A DNA stretch of 64,000 bases from Kribbella jiaozuonensis (GCF_005233875.1 NZ_SZPZ01000003.1:434001-498000); one strand, 5' to 3'. Shown: positions 50,922-59,718, counted from the first letter of the stretch. The notes: generated from the letters alone by a model not told the origin. Program-made: numbers and translations.

Positions 50922-50973
50922 TGACAAGGTTGTCAGCCCGCGCCCGGGGTGATCCTGCCCATCATGATCACCC
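50922..50973. promoter_or_regulatory. Palindromes in the GH92/epimerase divergent region
   Basis: TGACAA-gg-TTGTCA (50922-50935) is a perfect 6-bp inverted repeat, and GGGTGATC (50947-50954) is matched by GATCACCC (50966-50973). They lie in the 193-bp spacer between the divergent genes and are candidate operators, the first near a possible TTGTCA -35 for GH92. Regulator unknown. Confidence 0.45.
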
Positions 50974-51044
50974 GCGGTCAAGGGTTCGTCGCACACCGTT
51001 CGCCCGTGTCCTGCAGTTGGTCTGTGAGCGGTAGGTTGAGGCCC

Positions 51045-51944
51045 ATGGACGAACGTGTGCTGGTCACCGGGGCGGCCGGGTTCATCGGGCGGGCTGTGGT
51101 CGCCGCCCTGCGGGAGCGTGGGGTCGCGGTGACCGCTGTGGACCGTGAGCCGCCGGATGCGTCCTGGGACGCGGGCGTGCAGGTGGTAACGGGTGATCTG
51201 GCCGAGCAGGAGACCTGTATCGCGGCCTTCGAGACCAGACCGACCGCTGTGGTCCACCTGGCCGCGCTGACCTCGGTGCTGCGCTCGGTCGACGCTCCGA
51301 TGCAGACCTTCGCGCAGAACGTCACCATCACTCAGGTCCTGCTCGAGCTGGCCCGGGGCAGTGGTGTGGATCGGTTCGTACTCGCGTCGACGAACGCTGT
51401 GGTCGGTGACGTGGGTACGTCGACCATCACCGCGGACCTCCCGCTACGGCCGCTCACGCCGTACGGCGCGACCAAGGCGGCGGGGGAGATGCTGCTCTCG
51501 GCGTACTCGGGGAGCTATGGGATGTCGACCGCCGCGCTGCGGTTCACGAACGTCTACGGGCCGGGCATGTCGCACAAGGACAGCTTCGTGCCGCGGATGA
51601 TGCGCGCTGCCCTCAGCGGGACCGGCGTCAAGGTGTACGGCGACGGGCAGCAGCGGCGGGACCTGGTGTTCATCGACGACGTGGTGAGCGGCGTACTGCT
51701 CGCGCTGGAGAGCAGGTACGACGGTCGCGCGATCATCGGCTCCGGACGGTCGGTGTCGGTGCTGGAGATGATCGAGACCGTCCGCGAGGTCACCGGCCGC
51801 CCGGTGCCCGCGGAACACATCGACGCGCCGGCGGGCGAGATGCCCGCGGTGGTTGTAGACATCGCCAACGACCTTGGCTACAAGCCGACGGTCACGCTGG
51901 AAGAGGGCCTGGCGCGGACGTGGGAATACTTCAAGCTGCAGTGA
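51045..51944 (+). CDS. NAD-dependent epimerase/dehydratase (extended SDR)
   Basis: 299 aa from the ATG at 51045. Rossmann motif VTGAAGFIGRAV, VVHLAALTSV, catalytic YGATK, and RFTNVYGPG plus DLVFIDDVVSGVLLAL typical of UDP-sugar 4-epimerases and dehydratases. It acts on a nucleotide sugar in the cytoplasm. It overlaps the membrane glycosyltransferase gene downstream as GTGA, so it likely supplies the donor sugar for it. Confidence 0.92.
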   Translation: MDERVLVTGAAGFIGRAVVAALRERGVAVTAVDREPPDASWDAGVQVVTGDLAEQETCIAAFETRPTAVVHLAALTSVLRSVDAPMQTFAQNVTITQVLLELARGSGVDRFVLASTNAVVGDVGTSTITADLPLRPLTPYGATKAAGEMLLSAYSGSYGMSTAALRFTNVYGPGMSHKDSFVPRMMRAALSGTGVKVYGDGQQRRDLVFIDDVVSGVLLALESRYDGRAIIGSGRSVSVLEMIETVREVTGRPVPAEHIDAPAGEMPAVVVDIANDLGYKPTVTLEEGLARTWEYFKLQ

Positions 51945-54139
51945 GGAAGCACTGGCTGCTGGCCATCTTCCTGTTCTTCGGTGTCGTACTGCGGGTGCTC
52001 GCGGTCATCGCCTATCGGCCGGCGATCGTCTACACCGACTCCGTGCAGTACCTGACGAACATGGGGAAGCTGAGCCCTGACCAGCTCAACCCCATCGGCT
52101 ACGACCTCGTGCTCGGTCCGCTGGTCTGGATCGGCGGGCTGACCTTCGTAGTGATCGTGCAGCACCTCGTCGGACTGCTTCTGGGCGTAGCGATCTACGC
52201 ACTGGCCCGCAGGCTCACCGTGTACCGCTGGCTGGCCGCGGTGGCTGCGGCGCCGATCCTGCTCGACGCCTACCAGGTGCAGATCGAGCAGAACATCATG
52301 GCCGAGACCACGTTCGACGTGATCCTGGTAGCGATCCTGTGGCTGCTCCTCGGCCGCGTGCCCGGCTGGAATCGCGCAGCCGTCGTCGGCGTACTGATCG
52401 GCACTGCCTTCACAGTCCGCGCTATCGGCATGGTCCTGCTGATCGCAGTGGTGCTCTACCTGGTCGTGGTCGGCAACGCCTGGCGCAAGCGCCGCATGGA
52501 CGTCGTACGCCGTACTGCGGCAGCCATAGCCGGATTCGCCATCGTCTTCGCCGCGTACGTCGGCTACTACCGCGCCGACACCGGCCGCTGGGGTTTCACC
52601 GGCGCCGAGAACCAGATCCTGTACGGGCGGACCGCCACGGTCGCCAACTGCGCCAAGCTCCCGCTCAACGAGGGCACGCGACTGTTCTGCCCGAAGGAGC
52701 CGCTGGGGGAGCGCCTCGGCGTGGACAAGTACGCCCACAACCACTACGGCGACCCGAACTGGCCCGGCCCCCTCCCACCCGGTACGACGAAGCGCCAGTT
52801 GGCCACCGAGTTCGCGCACCTCGTCATCAGGCATCAGCCGCTCGACGTGACGTGGGCCGCGCTGAAGGACTTCGGGAAGGGTTTCGCGCCGACACGGACC
52901 AGCTCGCCCAACGACGTACCGCTGAACCGCTGGCAGTTCCAGCTGACCTATCCGAACCTCAGTGACCCCAACACCGCGAAGGCAGCGGTGAAATGGGGCG
53001 GGTCGGAGCCACACGTCAGCCACGTACCTGCGGTCATTCTGCGCGCGTACCAACTGCACGGCGGCTACACGTCCGGCACGCTCCTAGCCCTCTATGCGCT
53101 GATCGCACTGGCCGCAGTAGCCGGCCTGGGACGAGCGAAGACGTCAGGTCTCCGCTCAGCCGCACTGCTGCCGGTAGCAGCAGGTGTGATCCTCTTGCTC
53201 GGGTCAGCGGCGTTTGAGTTCTCCTGGCGCTACCAACTGCCCGGACTGATCTTCTTCCCGCTCGCAGGCGCCATCGGGCTACGCGCGATTCTCGGCAAGG
53301 ACCAGGCTCGCCCGGCGATGGCGGACTACCCGGACACCGTCGATTCCCTTGCAGTAAAGGACTTCGGCAAGCAGGAGTTCGCACCGGTCGTCGTAGTCAT
53401 CGCGGCGTACAACGAGGCCGGCGGGATCGGCCAGGTGCTCACCAACATGCCGCGTACGTGCGCCGGCCTGCCCGTCGACGTACTCGTCGTGGTGGACGGC
53501 TCGACCGACAACACCGCCGAGATCGCCCGCGAACACGGGGCTTTCGTGTGTGTTGCCCCGAGCAACCGTGGTCAGGGCGCCGCGCTCCGGCTCGGGTACA
53601 ACCTCGCAGCCGAAGGCGGAGCGGAGTACGTCGTCACGACCGACGCGGACGGGCAGTACGACAACAGCGAGCTCGAAGTACTGCTGGAGCCGATCTTGAC
53701 CGACCGGGCCGACTTCGTCACCGGTTCGCGCCGGCTCGGAGCGGAGGATGCCGACAGCCGGCTGCGCTGGGTCGGCGTACGGGTCTTCGCCGTACTCGCG
53801 TCGATTCTGACCCGGCGCAAGCTGACCGACACGTCGTTCGGGTTCCGCGCGATGCGGGCCGAGCTGGCGACGGCGGTGACGCTGCGCGAACCGCAGTACC
53901 AGTCCTCTGAGTTGCTGCTCGGTGCGCTGGCCATCGGTGCCCGCGTGGTCGAGCTGCCGATGACGATGCGCCGGCGCGGTGACGGGAGCAGCAAGAAGGG
54001 CCCGGGCCTCGTGTACGGCGCCAACTACGGGCGGGTGATGACGACTACGTGGTTACGGGAGTACGTGCTTCGACGTTCTCGGCGGCGGGCGCAGGCTTGG
54101 CGAACACCAGCCGGTCGAACAGCACGAACTTCACGATGA
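51941..54139 (+). CDS. Membrane protein-GT2 glycosyltransferase fusion
   Basis: 732 aa from a GTG overlapping the epimerase stop. Residues 1 to about 460 hold 8-10 membrane helices with a periplasmic insert, resembling a GT-C-like or GT39-like membrane module (AIVYTDSVQYLTNMGKL, AETTFDVILVAI). From about residue 480 there is a GT2 domain of the DPM1/DPG-synthase kind: VVVIAAYNEAGGIGQVL, VVDGSTDNTAEIA and TTDADGQYDN. The C-terminal 30 residues, basic and low-complexity, overlap the convergent GtrA gene. The fusion could make a polyprenyl-phosphate sugar and use it in one polypeptide. Confidence 0.85.
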   Translation: MRKHWLLAIFLFFGVVLRVLAVIAYRPAIVYTDSVQYLTNMGKLSPDQLNPIGYDLVLGPLVWIGGLTFVVIVQHLVGLLLGVAIYALARRLTVYRWLAAVAAAPILLDAYQVQIEQNIMAETTFDVILVAILWLLLGRVPGWNRAAVVGVLIGTAFTVRAIGMVLLIAVVLYLVVVGNAWRKRRMDVVRRTAAAIAGFAIVFAAYVGYYRADTGRWGFTGAENQILYGRTATVANCAKLPLNEGTRLFCPKEPLGERLGVDKYAHNHYGDPNWPGPLPPGTTKRQLATEFAHLVIRHQPLDVTWAALKDFGKGFAPTRTSSPNDVPLNRWQFQLTYPNLSDPNTAKAAVKWGGSEPHVSHVPAVILRAYQLHGGYTSGTLLALYALIALAAVAGLGRAKTSGLRSAALLPVAAGVILLLGSAAFEFSWRYQLPGLIFFPLAGAIGLRAILGKDQARPAMADYPDTVDSLAVKDFGKQEFAPVVVVIAAYNEAGGIGQVLTNMPRTCAGLPVDVLVVVDGSTDNTAEIAREHGAFVCVAPSNRGQGAALRLGYNLAAEGGAEYVVTTDADGQYDNSELEVLLEPILTDRADFVTGSRRLGAEDADSRLRWVGVRVFAVLASILTRRKLTDTSFGFRAMRAELATAVTLREPQYQSSELLLGALAIGARVVELPMTMRRRGDGSSKKGPGLVYGANYGRVMTTTWLREYVLRRSRRRAQAWRTPAGRTARTSR

Positions 54140-54512
54140 ACAGGATCGCGTACGTCGCGAGGTAGGAGCCGGAGACCAGCATCGTCTTCCAGGCGTGTGA
54201 TTCGATCGGCTGGACCAGGTGGTCCGTCACCGAGGTGACCACCGCGGCGGTGACCGCGGAGCCGATCACGATGATTGTGTACGGCAACTTCTGACCGCTG
54301 CGGCCCCAGGTGTAGCGGCGGTTCAGGACGTAGTTCGGGACGGCGCCGGCGAACCAGGCGACGACGGTCGCGACGATCGCCGCAGTACCGAACCAGTAAC
54401 ACAGAGCGAACGCCAACTGGCTGACCACGGTTGCGACCACGGAGGATGCCGAGTACCTCGCCCACAGCAACAATCGGCCGCGGGAGAGTCCGGTCTTGGT
54501 GATAGCGCGCAT
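54045..54512 (-). CDS. GtrA family membrane protein (polyprenyl-phosphate-sugar flippase type)
   Basis: 155 aa with four membrane helices (VVATVVSQLAFALCYWFG, AIVATVVAWFAGAVPNYVLNRRYTW, the third near residue 80, the fourth near 120). The FxxNRxYTW pattern is typical of GtrA. These proteins are thought to flip undecaprenyl-phosphate-linked sugars and commonly pair with GT2 enzymes. Here the partner gene is convergent and overlaps by 95 bp, so the two transcripts are antisense at their ends. Confidence 0.92.
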   Translation of the reverse strand: MRAITKTGLSRGRLLLWARYSASSVVATVVSQLAFALCYWFGTAAIVATVVAWFAGAVPNYVLNRRYTWGRSGQKLPYTIIVIGSAVTAAVVTSVTDHLVQPIESHAWKTMLVSGSYLATYAILFIVKFVLFDRLVFAKPAPAAENVEARTPVTT

Positions 54513-54668
54513 CGGGGCCTATTCTGCACCCGCGCAGCGCCCGAGAGCACTCCGGCGGGAATTCTCAGCCGATTGCCAGCGAATAGATGACCCCCGTCAC
54601 GTTACTGGAGCGGGTACTCGGGATAGGAAGGACTGTGACGACGTTCCCCGACGGAAGGCGGCCGAGCC

Positions 54669-55823
54669 GTGCGCGTACTCGTCCTGGGCGGTGACGGCTA
54701 CCTGGGGTGGCCGACGGCACTGCACCTCTCCGACCGCGGCCACGACACGGCCGTTCTCGACAACATGGCCCGCCGCGGGTACGACCGCGAGCTGGGCGTC
54801 CAGAGCCTGGTCCCGATCGAGGACCTCGAAACCCGGGCGGCAGCCTGGGAAGAGGTCTCCGGCAAGCGGATGCCGACGTACGTCGGTGATCTGCTCGACG
54901 CCGAGTTCGTCTACCGGGTGCTGACCGAGTTCGAGCCGGACGCGATCGTGCACTTCGCCGAGCAGCGGGCCGCGCCGTACTCGATGATCGACCGCGAACA
55001 CGCTGTGTACACGCAGCACAACAACGTGGTCGGCACGCTGAACCTGATGTACGCGATCGCCGAGACCAACCCGGACATCCACCTGGTCAAGCTCGGCACG
55101 ATGGGCGAGTACGGCACGCCGAACATCGACATCGAGGAAGGCTGGCTGGAGGTCGAGCACAACGGGCGTAAGGACCGGATGCTCTACCCGAAGAAGCCCG
55201 GCTCGTTCTACCACCTGTCCAAGGTGCACGACTCGCACAACCTCGAGTTCGGCTGCCGGATCTGGGGGATGCGCGTCACCGACCTCAACCAGGGCGTGGT
55301 GTACGGGCAGCAGACCGACCAGACCGTGCAGGACGCGCGGCTGGCGACCCGGTTCGACTACGACGCCGTGTTCGGCACCGTGCTCAACCGGTTCTGCATT
55401 CAGGCCGTGCTCGGTGAGCCGCTGACCGTCTACGGGTCAGGCGGGCAGACGCGAGGCTTCCTCGACATCCGGGACACCGTCGAGTGCATCCGGCTCGCAG
55501 TGGAGAACCCGGCCGACGCCGGCGAGTTCCGGGTCTTCAACCAGATGACCGAGAGCTACTCGGTCTCCCAGCTCGCCGATCTGGTCGCGGAGTGCTTCCC
55601 CGGCCCGGTCCAGGTCGAGCACCTGGAGAACCCGCGCGTCGAGCAGGCCGAGCACTACTACAACGTGAAGCACACCGGCCTGGTCGGCCTGGGCCTCCAG
55701 CCCCACCTGCTCTCCGAAACCCTGATCGAGTCCATGTTCGACATCGTCTCCGCCAACAAGGACCGCGTCGACCCAGCCGCCCTGCTCCCAACAGTCCGCT
55801 GGCAGGGCCACCTCAAGCAGTAG
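54669..55823 (+). CDS. UDP-sulfoquinovose synthase homologue (SQD1/SqdB/Agl3 type)
   Basis: 384 aa from a GTG. Rossmann motif LGGDGYLGWPTALHLS, then RRGYDRELGVQSLVPI, HFAEQRAAPYSMIDREHAVY, THNN-type QHNNVVGTLN, KLGTMGEYGTPNIDIEEG with the active-site Thr, FYHLSKVHDSHN with Tyr and Lys, DLNQGVVYG and GGQTRGFLDIRDTVECI. These segments follow plant SQD1 closely along the whole length. SQD1 converts UDP-glucose plus sulfite to UDP-sulfoquinovose. The glycosyltransferase that would use it is not obvious, unless it is one of the nearby membrane enzymes. The 3' end overlaps the methyltransferase gene by 11 bp. Confidence 0.9.
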   Translation: MRVLVLGGDGYLGWPTALHLSDRGHDTAVLDNMARRGYDRELGVQSLVPIEDLETRAAAWEEVSGKRMPTYVGDLLDAEFVYRVLTEFEPDAIVHFAEQRAAPYSMIDREHAVYTQHNNVVGTLNLMYAIAETNPDIHLVKLGTMGEYGTPNIDIEEGWLEVEHNGRKDRMLYPKKPGSFYHLSKVHDSHNLEFGCRIWGMRVTDLNQGVVYGQQTDQTVQDARLATRFDYDAVFGTVLNRFCIQAVLGEPLTVYGSGGQTRGFLDIRDTVECIRLAVENPADAGEFRVFNQMTESYSVSQLADLVAECFPGPVQVEHLENPRVEQAEHYYNVKHTGLVGLGLQPHLLSETLIESMFDIVSANKDRVDPAALLPTVRWQGHLKQ

Positions 55824-56562
55824 CTGCTACGAGGATCGTCGGGATCGCGGCCAAGAAGCGGTCTCGGCGGGAGCGGGTGGATTGTTCGGTGAGCCAGGTG
55901 TCGGCGTCTTCCTTGGTGATCAGGGCCTGGTCGACGGCGGCGGTGGCGGCTGCTTTCAGTTGTGGGGCCAGCTGTTTGTGGTCGGTGATGACGTCGGTGT
56001 GTACGACGACCTCGACGTCGTGGAACTTGGCGTCGAGGAGGGCGTCGCGGAGGTCTCGTACTGCGCGTGGCGACACCGTGTGCGACTCGAGGCCGAGGCG
56101 GATGACGTCGGTGAGGTCCTGGTCCGAGCTGGTGATCATCACGAAGCCGTAGTCCTGCCCGCCGACCACGATCCGGCCGCCGGGACGCAGGACCCGATGG
56201 GCCTCGGCAATGGTCGGGGCCGGGTCCTCGAGCAGGTGGAACAGCCGCATCGCGCGGTACCCGTCCATCGACCCGGTCTCCAGCGGCAGGTCGTCCGAAT
56301 GTGCCACGTGAAACATTGCCCCGGGCACCCGGTCCCGCGCGGCCTCGACCGCGTCCGGATCGGCGTCGATCCCGGTCACCTTCAGGCCCTTCCGGGCCAG
56401 CTCCGCCACCGCGTGCCCCGCACCGCAGGCGACATCGACACAGGTCGCGCCGCGTTTCAGCCCCAGCAGCCGGTACGACGCCGCGCGCAGCTCGGCCGCA
56501 CCGGGCCGTTCCTCGATCCGCTCCAGAAAGCTCATGACTTTACGCTGCAACTTCAGGTCCAC
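55813..56562 (-). CDS. Class I SAM-dependent methyltransferase
   Basis: 249 aa from a GTG, or 240 aa from the ATG at 56535. SAM motif CVDVACGAGHAVAELA with Asp in VTGIDADPDAV, then MFHVAHSDDLPLETGSMDG and HRVLRPGGRIVVGG. The UbiE/MenG-like layout suggests a small-molecule or quinone-type substrate, but this is not proven. It is the last gene of the FemAB/racemase-like operon, 15 bp after the preceding stop. A perfect palindrome covers the GTG start. Confidence 0.88.
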   Translation of the reverse strand: MDLKLQRKVMSFLERIEERPGAAELRAASYRLLGLKRGATCVDVACGAGHAVAELARKGLKVTGIDADPDAVEAARDRVPGAMFHVAHSDDLPLETGSMDGYRAMRLFHLLEDPAPTIAEAHRVLRPGGRIVVGGQDYGFVMITSSDQDLTDVIRLGLESHTVSPRAVRDLRDALLDAKFHDVEVVVHTDVITDHKQLAPQLKAAATAAVDQALITKEDADTWLTEQSTRSRRDRFLAAIPTILVAATA

Positions 56563-56569
56563 CTGAAGT
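56550..56569. repeat. 20-bp palindrome at the methyltransferase start
   Basis: ACTTCAGGT-cc-ACCTGAAGT is a perfect 9-bp inverted repeat over 56550-56569. It contains the GTG start of the methyltransferase (56562-56560) and follows the upstream stop by 8 bp. It could be a translational hairpin or an intergenic RNA processing/terminator stem. Confidence 0.5.
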
Positions 56570-56577
56570 CAACAGCG

Positions 56578-57579
56578 TCAGTCCATCGACACCTTGTCGA
56601 ACGTGGTGGTCGTGTAGCGGACGTCGAGGTTGACCTCGTCGCCGACCGCCGGCGGTGCCACCGACGACGGCAGGAACAGCATGCTGGCCTGCATGTGCGG
56701 CGGCTCGGCGAACCAGCGCTGCTTGCCCTCGATGCTGAACGGCGACAACGCCATCCCGGCCGCGTCCAGGCTGCCCTTCGCCATCGCGATCGCGCGCTGC
56801 CGGACACTCGCGGCCGCGGTCGGCGCCTCCAGCCCGACGCCGTGCGCCGTACCGCCGGAGACGATCAGGATGTGACCGTCGCCGCTGACCCGGCGCTGCC
56901 GGTACCCGACCCGCTCACCGCGGCGGACCGAATGTACGTCGAGAACGGTCGCCCGGACCGTCAGCGCACCCCGGTCACCGAGCCACAGCCCGGTGCCCAT
57001 CCGCAGCTTCACGTCCGGACCGATGTCGGCCAGCTTCTGCGCCGGCACGTGCGACACCCACAGCGTGCCCTTGCGTACGTCGAGCGCCGCCTTCGCCAAC
57101 TGCTGCGCCTCCCGCAGGTTGGCCGACGTACCGCCGGCGCCCATCGGGAAATGCAGCGACCAGCCCTCGAAGCGGATCCGGTCGAGCGCGTTCAGCAGCA
57201 TCGTGTGCCGCAGCTCGCGGGCCCCGATGCCGTGGCGGCGCATCGAGGTCATCACCTCGATCAGCACCCGGCTGCCGGCCGGGATCGAGACCAGGTCGGC
57301 CAGCCGGCTGACGGTGTGGATCACGTTCCTGCTCTGCGGCACCTCGAGGAACGGCCGCCACGGCGACAGTACGACGACGTCCTCGCGCGGGTCCGACGGG
57401 ACCTCGAAGTACGTCCCGACCGCGACCGTCCGCGCGCCGAGCGCACGGGCCTCGGCCAGCAGCCGGTGGTTCCCGAACCCGTACCCGTTGCCCTTGGCGA
57501 CCGGAACGATGTCGGGGTTCCACGTGGAACGCAGGTGATCACGCCATCGATCGGAATCGACGTGCAGGACTAGGGGCAT
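56578..57579 (-). CDS. Alanine-racemase-like PLP protein, partner of FemAB
   Basis: 333 aa. The N-terminal PLP site is PVAKGNGYGFG with the Schiff-base lysine at residue 29, followed by a barrel with HGIGARELRH and a C-terminal beta domain (LRMGTGLWLGDRG). Compared with true alanine racemase it is shorter and poorly conserved outside the PLP loop. In actinomycetes such genes sit next to FemAB-type transferases and may supply or edit an amino acid for peptidoglycan cross-bridges. It begins 4 bp after the FemAB stop and is followed by the methyltransferase. Confidence 0.85.
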   Translation of the reverse strand: MPLVLHVDSDRWRDHLRSTWNPDIVPVAKGNGYGFGNHRLLAEARALGARTVAVGTYFEVPSDPREDVVVLSPWRPFLEVPQSRNVIHTVSRLADLVSIPAGSRVLIEVMTSMRRHGIGARELRHTMLLNALDRIRFEGWSLHFPMGAGGTSANLREAQQLAKAALDVRKGTLWVSHVPAQKLADIGPDVKLRMGTGLWLGDRGALTVRATVLDVHSVRRGERVGYRQRRVSGDGHILIVSGGTAHGVGLEAPTAAASVRQRAIAMAKGSLDAAGMALSPFSIEGKQRWFAEPPHMQASMLFLPSSVAPPAVGDEVNLDVRYTTTTFDKVSMD

Positions 57580-57583
57580 GGTG

Positions 57584-58714
57584 TCAACGCCGTCTCATGT
57601 AGAGGTCGAATGCGGTGTAGAGCGCCTTGTTCAACGGCAGATCCCACTCACCGACGTACTCGACGGCCTCGCCGCCGGTCCCGGTCTTGAACTGGATCAA
57701 CCCGACGTGCGGGTCGTTCGGGTCCAAGGTGTCGGTGATGCCCCGTAGGTCGTACACGGACGCGCCCGCCGCGAGCGCGTCCGTCATCATGCGCCACTGG
57801 ACCGCGTTCGATCCACGCACGTCTCGCTTGGCGGTCGAGCTGGCACCGTAGGAGTACCAGGAATGTCCGCCGACCCGGACCCAGATCGTCGATGCGACCA
57901 GGTCGCCCTCGTGATGGGCGTTGTAGATCCGGAAGTCACAGCAGCCGGACGGCTGGTTCGCCATCGCGGCGTACATCTTCTCGAAGTACGGCAGCGGCCG
58001 CGGGGTGAAGTGGTCCCGCTGCGCGGTCTCGACGTACAGCCCGTGGAACGCCTTGATGTCCTCGGGTCCGCCCTGCGTCACCTCGACGCCGGCCTTGTCC
58101 GCCTTCTTGATGTTGCGCCGCCACAGCTGGTTCATACCCTTCAGCAGGTCGTCCTGGCTGCGGCCGGCCAGCGGCACCTGGAAGACGTACTGCGGTTGCC
58201 CGGCCGCGAACCCCTCCGCGACCCGCGGCGCCTTCCAGCCCAGTTTGCGCAGCTGCTCGGTGACAGTCGCGCCGGACGGCTCGATCACGTCCGGGCGGAC
58301 GTCGCCGAGCTTCGGCTGCTGACCGCCGGCGATGGCGTCCTTGATCGTCTTCGCGGTCCAGCGCCGGGTCGCGATCGGCGGACCCATCCGGATGCCGAAC
58401 GCACCGCGCTCCTGCAGGTGCGCGGCCAGCGGGCGCAGGTAGCTGCCGAGGTCGATCGCGTCCCAGTCGATCACCGGGCCTTCGGGCAGATAGGCGAGGT
58501 ACCGCTTCACCTTCGGCATCTGCCGGTAGAGCACCAGCCCGACGCCGACGAGCTCCGCCGGGTTGGCCGGGTCGAACCAACCGAGTGACTCCGCCTTCCA
58601 CTCACTCTTCACCGCCGCCCACCCCGGGGTCTGCAGGAAGCTCGCCGCCGGCTGCGCCGCGATGTACGCGGCATGCTCGTCGGCCGAGATGGTCCGAATG
58701 CTGAAGTCACTCAC
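57584..58714 (-). CDS. FemAB-family peptidyltransferase (lipid II amino acid transferase)
   Basis: 376 aa. Two GNAT-like halves: SFLQTPGWAAVKSEWKAES at the start, PKVKRYLAYLPEGPVIDW, and in the second half NQLWRRNIKKADKAGVEV, followed by HSWYSYGASS and VYDLRGI typical of FemX/FemA. It uses aminoacyl-tRNA to attach cross-bridge amino acids to lipid II at the inner face of the membrane. It is the first gene of a three-gene operon with the racemase-like gene and the methyltransferase. Confidence 0.93.
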   Translation of the reverse strand: MSDFSIRTISADEHAAYIAAQPAASFLQTPGWAAVKSEWKAESLGWFDPANPAELVGVGLVLYRQMPKVKRYLAYLPEGPVIDWDAIDLGSYLRPLAAHLQERGAFGIRMGPPIATRRWTAKTIKDAIAGGQQPKLGDVRPDVIEPSGATVTEQLRKLGWKAPRVAEGFAAGQPQYVFQVPLAGRSQDDLLKGMNQLWRRNIKKADKAGVEVTQGGPEDIKAFHGLYVETAQRDHFTPRPLPYFEKMYAAMANQPSGCCDFRIYNAHHEGDLVASTIWVRVGGHSWYSYGASSTAKRDVRGSNAVQWRMMTDALAAGASVYDLRGITDTLDPNDPHVGLIQFKTGTGGEAVEYVGEWDLPLNKALYTAFDLYMRRR

Positions 58715-58768
58715 GGGGGGTCAGAGTACCGGCCCAGCTGCTGCAACCCCAGCTGAGCCGGTTTCTGA

Positions 58769-59689
58769 TCAAACCTGTGTGAGCAGCTTCTCGGAGACGT
58801 CCCACAACCGAGTGGCCGACTCCGGATCCAGCGCGTACGGCGCGACCCCGTTCCGCTCGCCCGCGACGTTGGGGAGCGCCTCCTGGTTGTCCTCGAAGTA
58901 CCTGCCTGTCACGCCCTGGATGAGAGGGGAGGCGGCCAGGAGGACGGACGTCGCCGCACCCTGCTCCACCGTCTTCCAGCGGTACTGCGCCCACCCCGCC
59001 TGCATCTCCTCCGGGACGTGCCGCTGGAGCGCGGTCCGGATCCCGCCGGGCATCAGCGCGTTGGTGACGATCCCGTCGGCGGCCCAGCGCTTGGCCGCCT
59101 CCACCGCGAACAGGATGTTGGCGGTCTTCGACTGCCCGTACGCCGCCCACGGCTCGTACGGACGGTGCTCGAAGTGCAGGTCTTCCAGGTGCACATCCGA
59201 TTGCAGGTGTGCGCTCGAGCTGACCGAGACGACGCGGGCATCGCCGGCCGCGGCGAGCGCGTCATGCAGGCCGAGGGAGAGGCCGAAGTGGCCGAGGTGG
59301 TTGGTGGCGAACTGGTGCTCCCAGCCTTGCTGCGTGCGGTTCAACGGCTCGGCCATCACGCCGGCGTTGTTGACCAGGATGTGCAGCGGTCCGGTCCAGC
59401 TGTCGACGAAGGCGCGCACCGACGCCGGGTCGGCGAGCTCGATCGGAGCGACGAACACATGGTTGTTGCCGGTGCTCTCGATGATCTCCGCGGCGACGCG
59501 TTCGCCGGCCGCGGTGTTCCGTACGGCGAGCGTCACCTCGGCGCCCGCTCCGGCGAGGGCACGGACGGTCTCGACGCCGATCCCGGACGCGCCACCGGTG
59601 ACGACCGCCCGGCGGCCACTGAGGTCGACGCCGGAGATCACCTCGGCCGCGGTCGACTCATATCCGAACGGTGTGGTGAATCTGCTCAT
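58769..59689 (-). CDS. SDR family oxidoreductase (retinol-dehydrogenase-like)
   Basis: 306 aa. Cofactor motif VVTGGASGIGVETV, NNAGVM, SVSSSAHL and catalytic YGQSK. The N-terminal FGYESTAAEVISGVDLSG and length are those of the WWOX/retinol-dehydrogenase-like group. Its start faces the TetR gene across 118 bp that contain two copies of a 23-bp palindrome, so it is almost certainly controlled by that regulator. Confidence 0.92.
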   Translation of the reverse strand: MSRFTTPFGYESTAAEVISGVDLSGRRAVVTGGASGIGVETVRALAGAGAEVTLAVRNTAAGERVAAEIIESTGNNHVFVAPIELADPASVRAFVDSWTGPLHILVNNAGVMAEPLNRTQQGWEHQFATNHLGHFGLSLGLHDALAAAGDARVVSVSSSAHLQSDVHLEDLHFEHRPYEPWAAYGQSKTANILFAVEAAKRWAADGIVTNALMPGGIRTALQRHVPEEMQAGWAQYRWKTVEQGAATSVLLAASPLIQGVTGRYFEDNQEALPNVAGERNGVAPYALDPESATRLWDVSEKLLTQV

Positions 59690-59718
59690 CAGTGCCAGTC
59701 CTGTTCTGCGAGCTAGGC

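Noticed and set aside
55882..57573. 563-aa plus-strand frame opposite the methyltransferase and racemase-like genes
   Set aside because: Antisense to two genes with clear motifs and good spacing; composition is His/Arg/Gln-rich shadow.
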